Positions 38,570 to 47,321 of a stretch of DNA of 64,000 nucleotides are shown here, in pieces. Origin of the DNA: Mycolicibacterium grossiae (GTDB lineage: Bacteria > Actinomycetota > Actinomycetes > Mycobacteriales > Mycobacteriaceae). Every line of letters begins with the position of its first letter. Position 1 is the first letter of the stretch. Location of the stretch: assembly GCF_008329645.1 (NCBI RefSeq), contig NZ_CP043474.1, positions 620,001-684,000 of the forward strand. The letters run 5' to 3'. Under the pieces are notes generated by a model. The model had not been told where the DNA came from. It made no database searches and saw only the letters and a program-made list of their open reading frames with translations. A program made the position numbers and the translations under genes.

Positions 38570-39632
38570 GGGTGACCTCCTCGGAGAAGTGGCACGCGGC
38601 CGCGCGGCGCTCGCCGACGGGACGGAGAGCAGGCCGCGTCGTGCGACACACCTCGGCGGCCAGCGGGCAGCGGGCCTGGTACACGCAGCCCTGGGGAATG
38701 GAGTGCAGGTCCGGCGGGGCGCCACCGATCGACGCGAGGTGGGCGCCGCGTTCGGCGTGCACCGGCACCGAATCGAGCAGACCGCGGGTGTAGGGGTGTC
38801 TGGGGTCGGCGAAGACGTCGGCGACCACACCGGTTTCGACGACGGTCCCGGCGTACATCACCGCCACCCGGTCGGCCTCCTCGGCGACGAGCGCGAGGTC
38901 GTGGGTGATCAGCACGACGGCCATGTCGTATTCGGTGCGCAGGCTCTTCAGCAGGGCCATGATCTGGGCCTGCACGGTGACGTCGAGCGCCGTGGTCGGC
39001 TCGTCGGCGATCAGGACGCGCGGGTTGAGCGCCACGGCCATCGCGATCAACAGGCGTTGCCGCATGCCGCCGGAGAACTGGTGCGGATAGCTGTCGAGGC
39101 GCTCCTCGGGCTGCGGGATGCCCACGCGCACCATCAGTTCGACGGCCTTGCGCTTGGCCTCCCTGGCCTTCATCCCGTGATGGATGCGGAACGGCTCGGC
39201 GAGCTGGGTGCCGACGGTGTAGAGCGGGTTCAGGGCGGTCAACGCGTCCTGGAAGACGATCGCCAGTTCCGTGCCGGCGACCTGCCTGCGCTTCTTGCGG
39301 TCGACCGACAGCAGGTCGAGCGTCTCCTTGCGTCCGGCGAGGTCGGCCCGGCCGTCGGTGACCTCGGCGACCGGCTCGAGCAGACCGACGAGCGCGGTGG
39401 CGGTCATCGACTTGCCGCAGCCGGATTCCCCGAGAAGCGCCAGGGTTTCACCGCGGTGCGCCGCGAACGATACGTGGTCGACGGCGCGCACGGTGCCGGT
39501 GACGGTGCGGATGTCGACGGTCAGGCCCTCGACCCGCAACGCCGGATCGGCGTCGACGTGGTGGCTGTCGGATCGTTCGGCGACGGCGGTCATGGTCGTG
39601 CCTTTCGCAGCGGTGGACTCCAGCGCGGGCAT
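38562..39632 (-). CDS. Oligopeptide-type ABC transporter ATP-binding protein (OppD/DppD-like)
   Basis: The 356-residue ATPase has Walker A GESGCGKSM, Q-loop FQDALTALNP, signature SGGMRQR, Walker B VLIADEP and the C-terminal oligopeptide-ABC extension (GCVYQARC). The ATG at 39632 overlaps the permease stop by one nucleotide (TGATG); an internal ATG at 39593 is possible. It acts with the OppF-like partner. Confidence 0.92.
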   Translation of the reverse strand: MPALESTAAKGTTMTAVAERSDSHHVDADPALRVEGLTVDIRTVTGTVRAVDHVSFAAHRGETLALLGESGCGKSMTATALVGLLEPVAEVTDGRADLAGRKETLDLLSVDRKKRRQVAGTELAIVFQDALTALNPLYTVGTQLAEPFRIHHGMKAREAKRKAVELMVRVGIPQPEERLDSYPHQFSGGMRQRLLIAMAVALNPRVLIADEPTTALDVTVQAQIMALLKSLRTEYDMAVVLITHDLALVAEEADRVAVMYAGTVVETGVVADVFADPRHPYTRGLLDSVPVHAERGAHLASIGGAPPDLHSIPQGCVYQARCPLAAEVCRTTRPALRPVGERRAAACHFSEEVTHD

Positions 39633-40630
39633 CAGATCGCCCTGCCGGACTTGGCGAAGCGGGACAGGCGCTTCTGCGGGACGGTGAGCCGCCAGCGCTG
39701 CGCGGGGTCGGTGGCGATGCGGGCCCACGCCGCGAGGATGGTGGCCGACACCGTGGTGATGACGATCGCCAGGCCCGGGAAGAACGAGAGCCACCACGCG
39801 GAGTGCAGGTACGTGCGGCCCTGGGCAACCATCAGGCCCCAGCTGACGTCGGGCGGCTGGATGCCGATGCCCAGGAAGCTCAGAGATGATTCCGCGAGCA
39901 TCACGTAGCAGAAGTCGAGCGTCGCGACGGTCAGCAGGGTGGGCAGCACGATCGGCACGACGTGGCGGCCGATGATCGCGCGGCCGCCGGCGCCGAAGGT
40001 GCGGGCGGCGTCGACGAACACCCGGCTCGACAGTTCGGCCGACTCGGCCCGGGCGGTGCGCAGGTACACCGGGATGCGCGTGAGTGCCAGCACCGCAACG
40101 ATGTTGGCGGCGCTCGGCGAGAAGACGTAGAGCACCACGACGGCGAGCAACAGCGACGGGAAACTCATGATGACGTCCGCGACGCGCATGGCCAGGGTCT
40201 CCCGCCAGCCGCGGTAGTAGCCGGCCCACATGCCGATCAGCGAGCCGATCACGCCGGAGATGACGACCGCGGGAATGGCGACCGAGAGCGTCGTCTGGCA
40301 GGCGACCACGAGCCGTGCCAGCATGCTGCGACCCAGCGGGTCGGTGCCCAGGACGTTGGCCCAGCCGTGCACCAGCGTGAACGGCGCTTGATTGGAGTTG
40401 TCCAGGTCGATGCGGGTGGCGAGGTCGCCCATCAGCCACGGCCCGAGCAGCGCGGTGAGTGCCACCAGGGCCAGCACCACGGCGGCGGCCGCGGCCACCC
40501 GGTCGTTGATCAGGAGCCGCCACCAGATCGAGCGGCGCGACGTGGCGGGGGTGGCGTCGTCGGTGTCGCCCGGCTCGCCGACGATGGCGGTGGTGGGCTT
40601 GACCGGTACCAGGTCGATGTGGGTACTCAC
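39632..40630 (-). CDS. Oligopeptide-type ABC transporter permease (OppC/DppC-like)
   Basis: The 332-residue protein has about six helices, a long N-terminal arm, and the BPD EAA loop (ARAESAELSSRVFVDAARTFGAGGRAIIGRHVVPIVLP). It forms the transport channel with the OppB-like protein. It starts with the GTG at 40630, 15 bp after oppB. Confidence 0.92.
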   Translation of the reverse strand: MSTHIDLVPVKPTTAIVGEPGDTDDATPATSRRSIWWRLLINDRVAAAAAVVLALVALTALLGPWLMGDLATRIDLDNSNQAPFTLVHGWANVLGTDPLGRSMLARLVVACQTTLSVAIPAVVISGVIGSLIGMWAGYYRGWRETLAMRVADVIMSFPSLLLAVVVLYVFSPSAANIVAVLALTRIPVYLRTARAESAELSSRVFVDAARTFGAGGRAIIGRHVVPIVLPTLLTVATLDFCYVMLAESSLSFLGIGIQPPDVSWGLMVAQGRTYLHSAWWLSFFPGLAIVITTVSATILAAWARIATDPAQRWRLTVPQKRLSRFAKSGRAI

Positions 40631-40645
40631 GGGGGTCCTCTCGTC

Positions 40646-41575
40646 CTAGACCGTGGCCGGTTCCCGGACGCGGGCGTCCAGCAGCGCGTAGCAGGCGTCG
40701 ATGAAGATGTTGAGCAGGAAGATGCTGACGGCGGTGAGCAGGACCGCCGCCTGCAGGACGGCGAAGTCGCGCTGCAGGATGGCGTCGATCATCAGCTTGC
40801 CGATGCCGGGCCAGCCGAAGATGGCCTCCACCACCACCGCGCCGTTGATGAGCCCCACCGCCAGGTCGCCGGCGACCGTCAGCGCCGGGGCCGCGGCGTT
40901 GCGCAGCGCGTGGTGGCTGACGACGCGGAAGTCGCTGGCGCCCTTGCTGCGGGCGAGCCGGACGTAGGGCGCCGACAGCGCCGAGACCATGGCGCCCCGG
41001 ACCACCTGGGTGAGGACGCCGAGCGGCCGGATCATCAGCGTGGCGATCGGCAGGATCCACGACAGTGCACCGGCCTCGGTGCCCGACGTGGGCAGCCAGC
41101 CGAGCAGCACCGCGAACAGCCAGACGCCGGTGATCGCGAACCAGAAGTCCGGGATGCTGGCGGCGGTCATGGACAGCAGGCTGGAGAACCGGTCGGCCAG
41201 CGAGTTGGGCCGGTAGGCGGCCCAGCAGCCGATCACGACGGCGCCGACGATCGCGAGCAGCATGGTGGCAAGGGCCAGCTGCAGCGTCGCCGGGAAGGCA
41301 CGCAGTGCCATCTCCGAAGCGGATTGTCCGGTGCGCAGCGAGGTTCCGAAGTCGAGGTGCACGACACCGCGGAAGTAGTCGCTTAGCTGGGTGAGCATCG
41401 GCTGGTCGAAGCCGTTCTTCGCGGCGAACGCCTCGCGCTGCGCCTCGGTCGCGGACTCCGGCAGGTAGAGGCTGGTCGGATCACCGGTGAGCCGGGCGAG
41501 CAGGAACACCCCGAGCAGGACGATGATCAACGGGATGGCGCTGGTGTACATCCGGCGCCGGACGAACGAGAACAT
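40646..41575 (-). CDS. Oligopeptide-type ABC transporter permease (OppB/DppB-like)
   Basis: The 309-residue protein has an N-terminal helix, six-helix core and an EAA loop (VRLARSKGASDFRVVSHHALRNAAAPAL), as in OppB/DppB. It starts with the ATG at 41575, 21 bp after the binding-protein gene, in the order binding protein, B, C, D, F. Confidence 0.92.
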   Translation of the reverse strand: MFSFVRRRMYTSAIPLIIVLLGVFLLARLTGDPTSLYLPESATEAQREAFAAKNGFDQPMLTQLSDYFRGVVHLDFGTSLRTGQSASEMALRAFPATLQLALATMLLAIVGAVVIGCWAAYRPNSLADRFSSLLSMTAASIPDFWFAITGVWLFAVLLGWLPTSGTEAGALSWILPIATLMIRPLGVLTQVVRGAMVSALSAPYVRLARSKGASDFRVVSHHALRNAAAPALTVAGDLAVGLINGAVVVEAIFGWPGIGKLMIDAILQRDFAVLQAAVLLTAVSIFLLNIFIDACYALLDARVREPATV

Positions 41576-41596
41576 GGACTGGTGTCTCCTCGCGGG

Positions 41597-43189
41597 TTAG
41601 GAGGCGGCGGCCGGGTCGCCCTGGCCGGTCGAGGACATGGTCATCTCGGAGAGCCGCATCTCGTCGCCGGTGGCGGAGTTGGGCGTGTAGTCGACGCGCG
41701 CGGACTTGCCGAGGATGCCCTTCATGTGGGCGATGTAGGCCATCTGCATGATGTCGCGTGGTTCCTCGGCGAACAGCCGAGCGAAGGCGTCCTGGCGGGC
41801 CTGGCCGGTGAGGGCCTCCGCGGCGCGGATCCTTCCGTCGAATTCGGTTGTGCCGTAGGCGCTCTGCGGTCCGTCGCTCAACATGTACTGGTCCATGGTG
41901 AAGGCCGCGTCACCCGCCTGGTTGCCGTGCATGATCATCAGCAGGTACGGGCCCGTGTTCGCCGGGAAGGGCCGCAGCTGGTACTGCAGCTGCCCGGCGG
42001 TGTCCATCATCTCGATCTTCACGTTGAGGCCGATCTCGGCGAACTCGCTCTGCAGCACCTCGACGGTCTCGGCGATCTTCGGGAACTGCGCGGTCCGGGC
42101 GATCAGCCGGATCTGCCGGTCGGTGGGTACGCCGTCGGCCTTCGCCTCGGCGATGAGCTGCTTGGCCTTGTCGACGTCGTGCGGCCACAGCGGCAGCTGG
42201 TCGTTGTAGCCGACGACGCCGGACGGGATGAGCTGGCTGGCCGGATCGCCCAGCCCCCGGAACAGCGCCTTGACGATGCCGGTGCGGTTGACGGCGTAGT
42301 TGACGGCCTGCCGCACGCGGATGTCGTTCAGCGGCGCCTCTGTCGCCTGCATGCGCAGCGCAGTGGTCTCGTTGTTCTGGAACGGCACGCCCAGATCGCC
42401 GGCGCCGTCCTCGGGCCCGAGTCCGGTGGCGATGTCCGCCTCGTCGTTGGTGATCATCGCGGCACGCACGCTGCCCTCGCTGCGCCATTGATATTCGGCC
42501 CGGGCGAAGGCGGGAGCGGCGCCCCAGTAGGTGGGGTTGCGGGCCAGGACGAGCTTCTGCCCGTACTCCCAGTCGGCGATCGCGTAGGGGCCGGTGCCGA
42601 TGGGTTCGCGGACCTTCTCGGTCATGCTGGTGCCGCGCGGCACCATCTCCACGAACGACAACCGCAGCGGCAGAATGGGATCCGGCGACTCGGTGGCGAC
42701 GGTGAGCGTGGTGTCGGTCGGTGCGGCGATCCGCAGCTTCTCGTCGCCGAAGACGTACCCGTCGACGTTGCACTGCAGATCGGAGTTGACGGCCCGGTCC
42801 ACGGCGTAGGCCGCGTCGGCGGCGGTGAACGGCGCGCCGTTGGAGAACGTCACGCCGGGGCGCACGTCGAACGTCCACTCCGTCGGCGACGTCTGCCGCC
42901 ACGCGGTGGACAGCAGCGGCCGCAGGTCGCCGGAGGTGGGGTCGCGTTCGATCAGCGGCTCGGTGATGTTGGAGCGGACGACGATGCCGGTGGAGGTCAG
43001 CGAACTCTCGCACGGCTCCAGCGTCGGCGGCTCCTGCTGCAGGACGATGCGCAACGTGTTCGGGTCGTAACCGCCATGTCCGGAGTTGGCGACGGTGCAG
43101 CCGGTGGCGACGAGGCAGGCTCCGGTCACCGCGAGTGCGGCGGTCGCGGCACGGCGGAGCCGGCGGGGCGTCGCCGAGGGCTGGGCCAT
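41597..43189 (-). CDS. Oligopeptide-type ABC transporter substrate-binding lipoprotein (SBP family 5)
   Basis: The 530-residue binding protein has a signal peptide ending in the lipobox VATGC, so it is a surface lipoprotein, and the SBP_bac_5 domain (LEPCESSLTSTGIVVRSNITEPL, then RTGIVKALFRG). The ATG at 43189 has GGAGGA upstream. Family 5 proteins bind peptides, nickel, sugars or acids. Its place at the head of the gudD operon suggests an aldarate or an aldarate-bearing compound, but this is inference from context. Confidence 0.9.
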   Translation of the reverse strand: MAQPSATPRRLRRAATAALAVTGACLVATGCTVANSGHGGYDPNTLRIVLQQEPPTLEPCESSLTSTGIVVRSNITEPLIERDPTSGDLRPLLSTAWRQTSPTEWTFDVRPGVTFSNGAPFTAADAAYAVDRAVNSDLQCNVDGYVFGDEKLRIAAPTDTTLTVATESPDPILPLRLSFVEMVPRGTSMTEKVREPIGTGPYAIADWEYGQKLVLARNPTYWGAAPAFARAEYQWRSEGSVRAAMITNDEADIATGLGPEDGAGDLGVPFQNNETTALRMQATEAPLNDIRVRQAVNYAVNRTGIVKALFRGLGDPASQLIPSGVVGYNDQLPLWPHDVDKAKQLIAEAKADGVPTDRQIRLIARTAQFPKIAETVEVLQSEFAEIGLNVKIEMMDTAGQLQYQLRPFPANTGPYLLMIMHGNQAGDAAFTMDQYMLSDGPQSAYGTTEFDGRIRAAEALTGQARQDAFARLFAEEPRDIMQMAYIAHMKGILGKSARVDYTPNSATGDEMRLSEMTMSSTGQGDPAAAS

Positions 43190-43214
43190 GGATTCCTCCG
43201 ATTGGGATGTGACG

Positions 43215-43248
43215 TCCACGTATGTGGATGCCGTCTGTGACGGTAGAC
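43215..43248 (-). promoter_or_regulatory. Candidate operator palindromes in the opp leader
   Basis: Two inverted repeats lie between the promoter and the first gene: TCCAC-GTAT-GTGGA (43215-43228) and GTCT-N8-AGAC (43233-43248). Their position just downstream of the start site suits a repressor such as the IclR protein encoded in the same operon. Confidence 0.35.
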
Positions 43249-43250
43249 AC

Positions 43251-43280
43251 ACCGTAGGAGCGGTCCGGAAAACGCGTCAA
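43251..43280 (-). promoter_or_regulatory. Candidate promoter of the opp-gudD operon (TTGACG-18-TACGGT)
   Basis: On the minus strand TTGACG (43275-43280) and TACGGT (43251-43256) are separated by 18 bp, a good SigA-type arrangement. Transcription would start near 43245, leaving a leader of about 55 nt before the binding-protein ATG. Confidence 0.45.
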
Positions 43281-43454
43281 CCCACCCCGAGCGGGCCGAA
43301 TCGGCGCCCACGGGGCGCCGTGGCGAGGTGGACGTGCAGGCGAAAACCCGTCGTGAACTGCGGCGATGCGCGGGACCCCGCACCGTCGATACCCGTCCGC
43401 CGGCCGCGCGAGCTTTATCATGCAGGTTCGGTATCAACCCATGCTATTTCCGAG

Positions 43455-43485
43455 TTGGACATGTATTCGCAGCTCTCCCTACGTT
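43455..43485 (+). promoter_or_regulatory. Promoter of the 43.5-kb dehydrogenase with element TTGGACATGTATT
   Basis: TTGGACATGTATT (43455-43467) is followed 19 bp after TTGGAC by TACGTT (43480-43485), a TANNNT -10. The 13-bp element is identical, in the same orientation relative to the gene, to that upstream of the semialdehyde dehydrogenase at 49.9 kb. Confidence 0.5.
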
Positions 43486-43538
43486 GAAGACGGATCTCGA
43501 GAGGCCACTCGAGCCGCCACGAGGAGGCACCGCATCCC

Positions 43539-44513
43539 ATGACATCCCGCGCCGAGCATCGCGTCCTTCAGGTCGGACCGCTCAAGCCGTCGCTCGCGCA
43601 GACCCTGCGCACCGATTACGACGCGGTGGAACTCCCCGCCGACGAGCCGGACCGCTCGGCCTTCTTGGCCGAGCACGCCGCCGCGGTCACCGCCGTGGTG
43701 ACCTCCGGCCGCACCGGCGTCGACGCCGCCCTGATGGCCGCGCTGCCCCAGCTGGGAGCCGTCGTCAACTTCGGCGTCGGCTACGACACCACCGACGTCG
43801 ACGCCGCCGCCGAACGCGGCATCGGCGTGAGCAACACCCCCGACGTCCTGACCGACTGCGTGGCCGACACGGCCGTCGGGCTGCTGATCGACGTGCTGCG
43901 GCAGTTCAGCGCCGCCGATCGCTTCCTGCGTGCCGGACGCTGGCCGGTCGACGGCAATTACCCGCTGACCCGGCAGGTGTCCGGTCGCCGCGTCGGCATC
44001 CTCGGCCTCGGCCGCATCGGCAGCGCCATCGCCGCGCGCCTCGGCGCCTTCGGCTGCTCCATCGCCTACCACAACCGACACCGCGTCGAGGCCAGCCCGT
44101 ACGCCTACGTCGGCTCGGCGGTCGAATTGGCGGCCGGCGTCGACGTGCTGGTCGTCGCGGCAGCCGGGGGCAGCGGCACCCGCAGGCTCGTCGACGCCGA
44201 CGTGCTCGACGCGCTCGGAGCCGACGGCTACCTGATCAACGTCGCGCGCGGCAGCGTCGTCGACGAAGCAGCGCTCGTCGAGCGCCTCGCCGACGGACGG
44301 CTGGCCGGCGCGGGCCTCGACGTGTTCGCCGCCGAACCCACCGTGCCGGCCGAACTGCTGGGCCTGGACAACGTGGTGCTGCTGCCGCACGTCGGTAGCG
44401 GCACGGTGGAGACGCGCGCTGCGATGGAGGCGCTGACGCTGCGCAACCTCGACGAGTTCCTGAGCACCGGGCGGCTCGTCACCCCGGTCCTGCAGCCGGC
44501 CGTCCGGGTGTAG
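43539..44513 (+). CDS. 2-hydroxyacid dehydrogenase (glyoxylate/hydroxypyruvate reductase-like)
   Basis: The 324-residue protein is in the D-2-hydroxyacid dehydrogenase family: NAD-binding GLGRIG, the catalytic Arg in NVARGSVVDE, and the His in LLPHVGSGTVETR. The FGVGYD segment is typical of GhrB/HPR2-like enzymes. It stands divergent from the opp operon, has GGAGG 11 nt before the ATG, and shares a promoter element with the semialdehyde dehydrogenase. Reduction of a keto acid arising from sugar-acid use is the likely role. Confidence 0.88.
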   Translation: MTSRAEHRVLQVGPLKPSLAQTLRTDYDAVELPADEPDRSAFLAEHAAAVTAVVTSGRTGVDAALMAALPQLGAVVNFGVGYDTTDVDAAAERGIGVSNTPDVLTDCVADTAVGLLIDVLRQFSAADRFLRAGRWPVDGNYPLTRQVSGRRVGILGLGRIGSAIAARLGAFGCSIAYHNRHRVEASPYAYVGSAVELAAGVDVLVVAAAGGSGTRRLVDADVLDALGADGYLINVARGSVVDEAALVERLADGRLAGAGLDVFAAEPTVPAELLGLDNVVLLPHVGSGTVETRAAMEALTLRNLDEFLSTGRLVTPVLQPAVRV

Positions 44514-44607
44514 CCCCGGGACTTCTTGGGATCGGTAGGCGCCTGCCGACGGTGTGATCGACGCATCGACGAACCCGACCGGGTTCGCCCAGCGAAGGAG
44601 ATCACCC

Positions 44608-45045
44608 ATGAAGCGCACCACTCGACTCGCCCTCCGAGGGGCCGCCGCCGGCGCCATCGGCCTCGCCGCGCTGACCGCCGGCACGGGCGCCGCGCTGATC
44701 GCCGGCACGGGTACCGCCCAGGCCGGCCCGTACACCGCACCGACCACCGAGTGGTGCCCCGGACAAGCGCTGCCGTTCCAGGAGATCCGCTGGGACATGT
44801 CGCGGTGCCACGTCTGGTTCGGCGTTCCCTTCGGGCAGGGCAACGTCTCGATGGTGTATCCGGACGGGACCGCGGCCGACAGCTTCATCTCCGCCGACGT
44901 GCCGCCCCCGGAACTCACCCCGTCGCGGCCGCAGCCGCTGCCCCCGGGCACCCCGTTCTGCAGCCCGCGCGGCTCACTGTTCATCATCGGGCCGATCTGC
45001 GACGAGATCGGCGTCGACATGCCGCCCGGGTCGGTGCGCCGCTAG
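44608..45045 (+). CDS. Secreted Cys-containing protein of unknown function
   Basis: The 145-residue protein (ATG at 44608, AAGGAG upstream) has a clear signal peptide ending near AQAGP. The mature part contains WCPGQALPFQE, WDMSRCHVWF and GQGNVSM, a pattern seen in many small exported mycobacterial proteins, and four cysteines that probably form disulfides. No enzymatic motif is seen. Its stop overlaps the convergent LysR stop by 3 nt. The function is unknown. Confidence 0.75.
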   Translation: MKRTTRLALRGAAAGAIGLAALTAGTGAALIAGTGTAQAGPYTAPTTEWCPGQALPFQEIRWDMSRCHVWFGVPFGQGNVSMVYPDGTAADSFISADVPPPELTPSRPQPLPPGTPFCSPRGSLFIIGPICDEIGVDMPPGSVRR

Positions 45046-45983
45046 CCCGAGACGAATCCGTCGATGAGGTCGTCGGTGGTCCACTCCCGGGGCGGCAGCA
45101 CGTCCCGCAGGAGCCGCAGCAGCGCCGGATTGGTGCTGTCGCTACGCCAGACCGCGTCGAGTTCGACGGGTCGCTCGCGGAACGCGCCGATGGTCCGGAA
45201 CTCGACGCCCTCGGGGTGCAGCGTGGCGGCCGACGCCGGCACCAGTGCGATGCCGATACCGGAGCGCACCAGCACCAGCATGGTGTGCACCTGGGTCACC
45301 GTCTGCACGTAGCGCGGGGTGGCGCCGGCGATGGTGAACGTGCTGATGAGCAGCTCGTGGAAGTAGCGCGCCTGCACCGGCGAGTACATGACCACGTCCT
45401 GGCCGTCGAGGTCGTTGAGCGTCAGCTGCCGCTCCAGCGACGCCAGCGGATGCCCGGTCGGCAGCGCCGCGATGAGCTGCTCGTGCAGCAGCGGCCGCGA
45501 CACCAGACCGGGCCGCTTGAGCGGCGGGCGCGCCATGCCGAGGTCCAGCTCGCCGGTCATCAGGCCTTCGATCTGGGCGGCGGTCACCATCTCGCGCAGG
45601 TCGAGTTTCACGTCGGGCAGCTTCTCCCGGGTGGCGTCGAGCAGCGGCGGGAGCACGGCGTGCGCCGAGGCCGCGGTGAAGCCGATGACGACGGTGCCGA
45701 GGTCGCCGGCCGGGACGCGGCGCACGGTCTGTGCGGCTCCCTCGGCGAGCTGCAGGATGCGCCGCGCGTCGGGCAGGAACGCCACGCCGGCCGGCGTCAG
45801 GGTGACCGTCCGGGTGGTGCGGTCGATCAGCTGGACGCCGAGTTCGGCTTCGAGCTGCTGGATCTGCCGGCTCAGCGGCGGCTGCGTCATGTGCAGCCGC
45901 TCCGCGGCGCGGCCGAAGTGCAGTTCCTCGGCGACGGCGATGAAGCAGCCCAGTCGCGCCAACGAGAACACGCCCACTCCCAT
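45042..45983 (-). CDS. LysR-family transcriptional regulator
   Basis: The protein has an N-terminal HTH (residues about 8-65; AVAEELHFGRAAERLHMTQPPLSRQIQQLE) and a LysR substrate-binding domain. The ATG at 45983 gives 313 residues, but a GTG at 45971 would start the protein as homologues do (FSLARLGCF) with GGGAG upstream. It lies 63 bp after the second glucarate-dehydratase gene on the same strand. It is the natural candidate to control the catabolic genes. A CCGGACGTGCATG sequence resembling the shared promoter element lies at its 5' end (45981-45993). Confidence 0.9.
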   Translation of the reverse strand: MGVGVFSLARLGCFIAVAEELHFGRAAERLHMTQPPLSRQIQQLEAELGVQLIDRTTRTVTLTPAGVAFLPDARRILQLAEGAAQTVRRVPAGDLGTVVIGFTAASAHAVLPPLLDATREKLPDVKLDLREMVTAAQIEGLMTGELDLGMARPPLKRPGLVSRPLLHEQLIAALPTGHPLASLERQLTLNDLDGQDVVMYSPVQARYFHELLISTFTIAGATPRYVQTVTQVHTMLVLVRSGIGIALVPASAATLHPEGVEFRTIGAFRERPVELDAVWRSDSTNPALLRLLRDVLPPREWTTDDLIDGFVSG

Positions 45984-46046
45984 GCACGTCCGGCATCAAC
46001 GGACCCGCCAGGATGGCGGTCGAGCATCAGTGTAGGTGGGCAGTCC

Positions 46047-47321
46047 TCACCAGCGCGGGCTGATCGCCGCGAACGTGGGGTCCACGCTGCGCATGTAGCC
46101 GGTGTCGTCGCGGTCGCGGATGCCGCACCGCAGGTACTGCTCGTGCAGGGCGGCGAGCGCGTCGTCGTCGATCTCGACGCCGAGCCCCGGGGTGGTCGGG
46201 ACGGCCACCGCACCGTCGCGGATGGCGAGGACGCCGGGCTTGACGACGTCGTTCACCGCGGCCGCCTCCTTCCACGGCCAGTGCGTGTCGCAGGCGTAGG
46301 TGAGATTGGGCGTCGCGCCGGCGAGGTGCACCATGGCCGCGAGGCTGATGCCGAGGTGGGAGTTGGAGTGCATCGACAGGCCGAGGCCGAAGGTGTCGCA
46401 GATGCCGCCGAGCAGCTTCGAGCGCTGCAGACCACCCCAGTAGTGGTGATCGGACAGCACGACCCGCACCGAGTCCCGACGCACTGCCGGCTCGAGGTGG
46501 TCGAAGGCGACCACGCACATGTTGGTGGCCAACGGCATCGGCGACTGCGCGGCGACCTCGGCCATGCCGTCCAGCCCGGGCGTCGGATCCTCCAGGTACT
46601 CGAGGATGCCGGCGAGTCCGGAGGCGACCTTGATGGCGGTCTGCGGAGTCCACGCGGCGTTGGGGTCCAGCCGCAGCGGCACGCCGGGGAACGCGGCCGC
46701 CAGCGCCTCGATGGCCGCCATCTCCTCCTCGGGCGGGAACACCCCGCCCTTGAGCTTGATGGCGCCGAACCCGTAGTCGCCGACGATGCGCCGTGCCTGC
46801 GCGACGATCCCGTCGGGGTCGAGCGCCTCCCCGAATTCGTCGGGCTCCGCGCCGGGGTGCGCGGCCCACTTGTAGAACAGGTACGCACTGAACGGCACGG
46901 CGTCGCGCACCGCGCCGCCAAGCAGGTCGGACACCGGGCGGCCGAGGACGTGGCCCTGGACGTCGAGGCAGGCCACCTCGAACGGGGACAGCACCTGGTC
47001 GACGGCGCTGGCCGACGTGATCATGCCCGCCGTGCCCACCGCGGCGTCGTCGCCGCGCAGCCGCTCGGCGATCGCCGCGCGAATGGCGTTGAGCGCGAAC
47101 ACGTCCAGGCCCGTGATGGCCTCGGCCGCGGCGTGCAACCGGGCCAGGTGCCGAGTGTCGGCGTACGTCTCGCCGAGCCCGACCAACCCCGCGTCGGTGT
47201 TCAGCTGGACGATTGCGCGCAGCGCGTACGGCTGGTGCACGCCAACGGTATTGAGCAGCGGCGGGTCGGCGAAGGCGACGGGCGTGATGCGCGCGCCGGT
47301 GATGCGGATGGGCGCCGGCAT
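46047..47321 (-). CDS. Glucarate-dehydratase-family enolase-superfamily enzyme (second paralogue)
   Basis: The 424-residue protein is clearly related to the 34.5-kb gudD but distinct. All catalytic positions are present: Lys189/Lys191 in KLK, Asp219, Glu244, Asn267, Asp291 and His318. It overlaps the kdgD stop by one base (TGATG) and is translated with it. Possible roles are glucarate dehydratase proper, a galactarate- or idarate-preferring variant, or a GudX-type partner. Which paralogue does which reaction cannot be decided from sequence. Confidence 0.88.
   Translation of the reverse strand: MPAPIRITGARITPVAFADPPLLNTVGVHQPYALRAIVQLNTDAGLVGLGETYADTRHLARLHAAAEAITGLDVFALNAIRAAIAERLRGDDAAVGTAGMITSASAVDQVLSPFEVACLDVQGHVLGRPVSDLLGGAVRDAVPFSAYLFYKWAAHPGAEPDEFGEALDPDGIVAQARRIVGDYGFGAIKLKGGVFPPEEEMAAIEALAAAFPGVPLRLDPNAAWTPQTAIKVASGLAGILEYLEDPTPGLDGMAEVAAQSPMPLATNMCVVAFDHLEPAVRRDSVRVVLSDHHYWGGLQRSKLLGGICDTFGLGLSMHSNSHLGISLAAMVHLAGATPNLTYACDTHWPWKEAAAVNDVVKPGVLAIRDGAVAVPTTPGLGVEIDDDALAALHEQYLRCGIRDRDDTGYMRSVDPTFAAISPRW

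Larger units (their letters stand above)
43190..43538. other. Divergent regulatory region between opp operon and 2-hydroxyacid dehydrogenase
   Basis: This 349-bp region has no gene. The left part holds the opp promoter and palindromes. The right part (43410-43490) is AT-richer and holds the dehydrogenase promoter. The middle (43280-43400) is ordinary GC-rich sequence in which nothing was recognised. Confidence 0.5.

Noticed and set aside
36827..43189. Signs of a mobile element (transposase, integrase, tRNA attachment site) bounding the accessory segment
   Set aside because: No transposase or integrase frame, terminal inverted repeats or tRNA gene was recognised between 31 and 56 kb. GC stays near 70 percent, so recent transfer by a mobile element is not supported.
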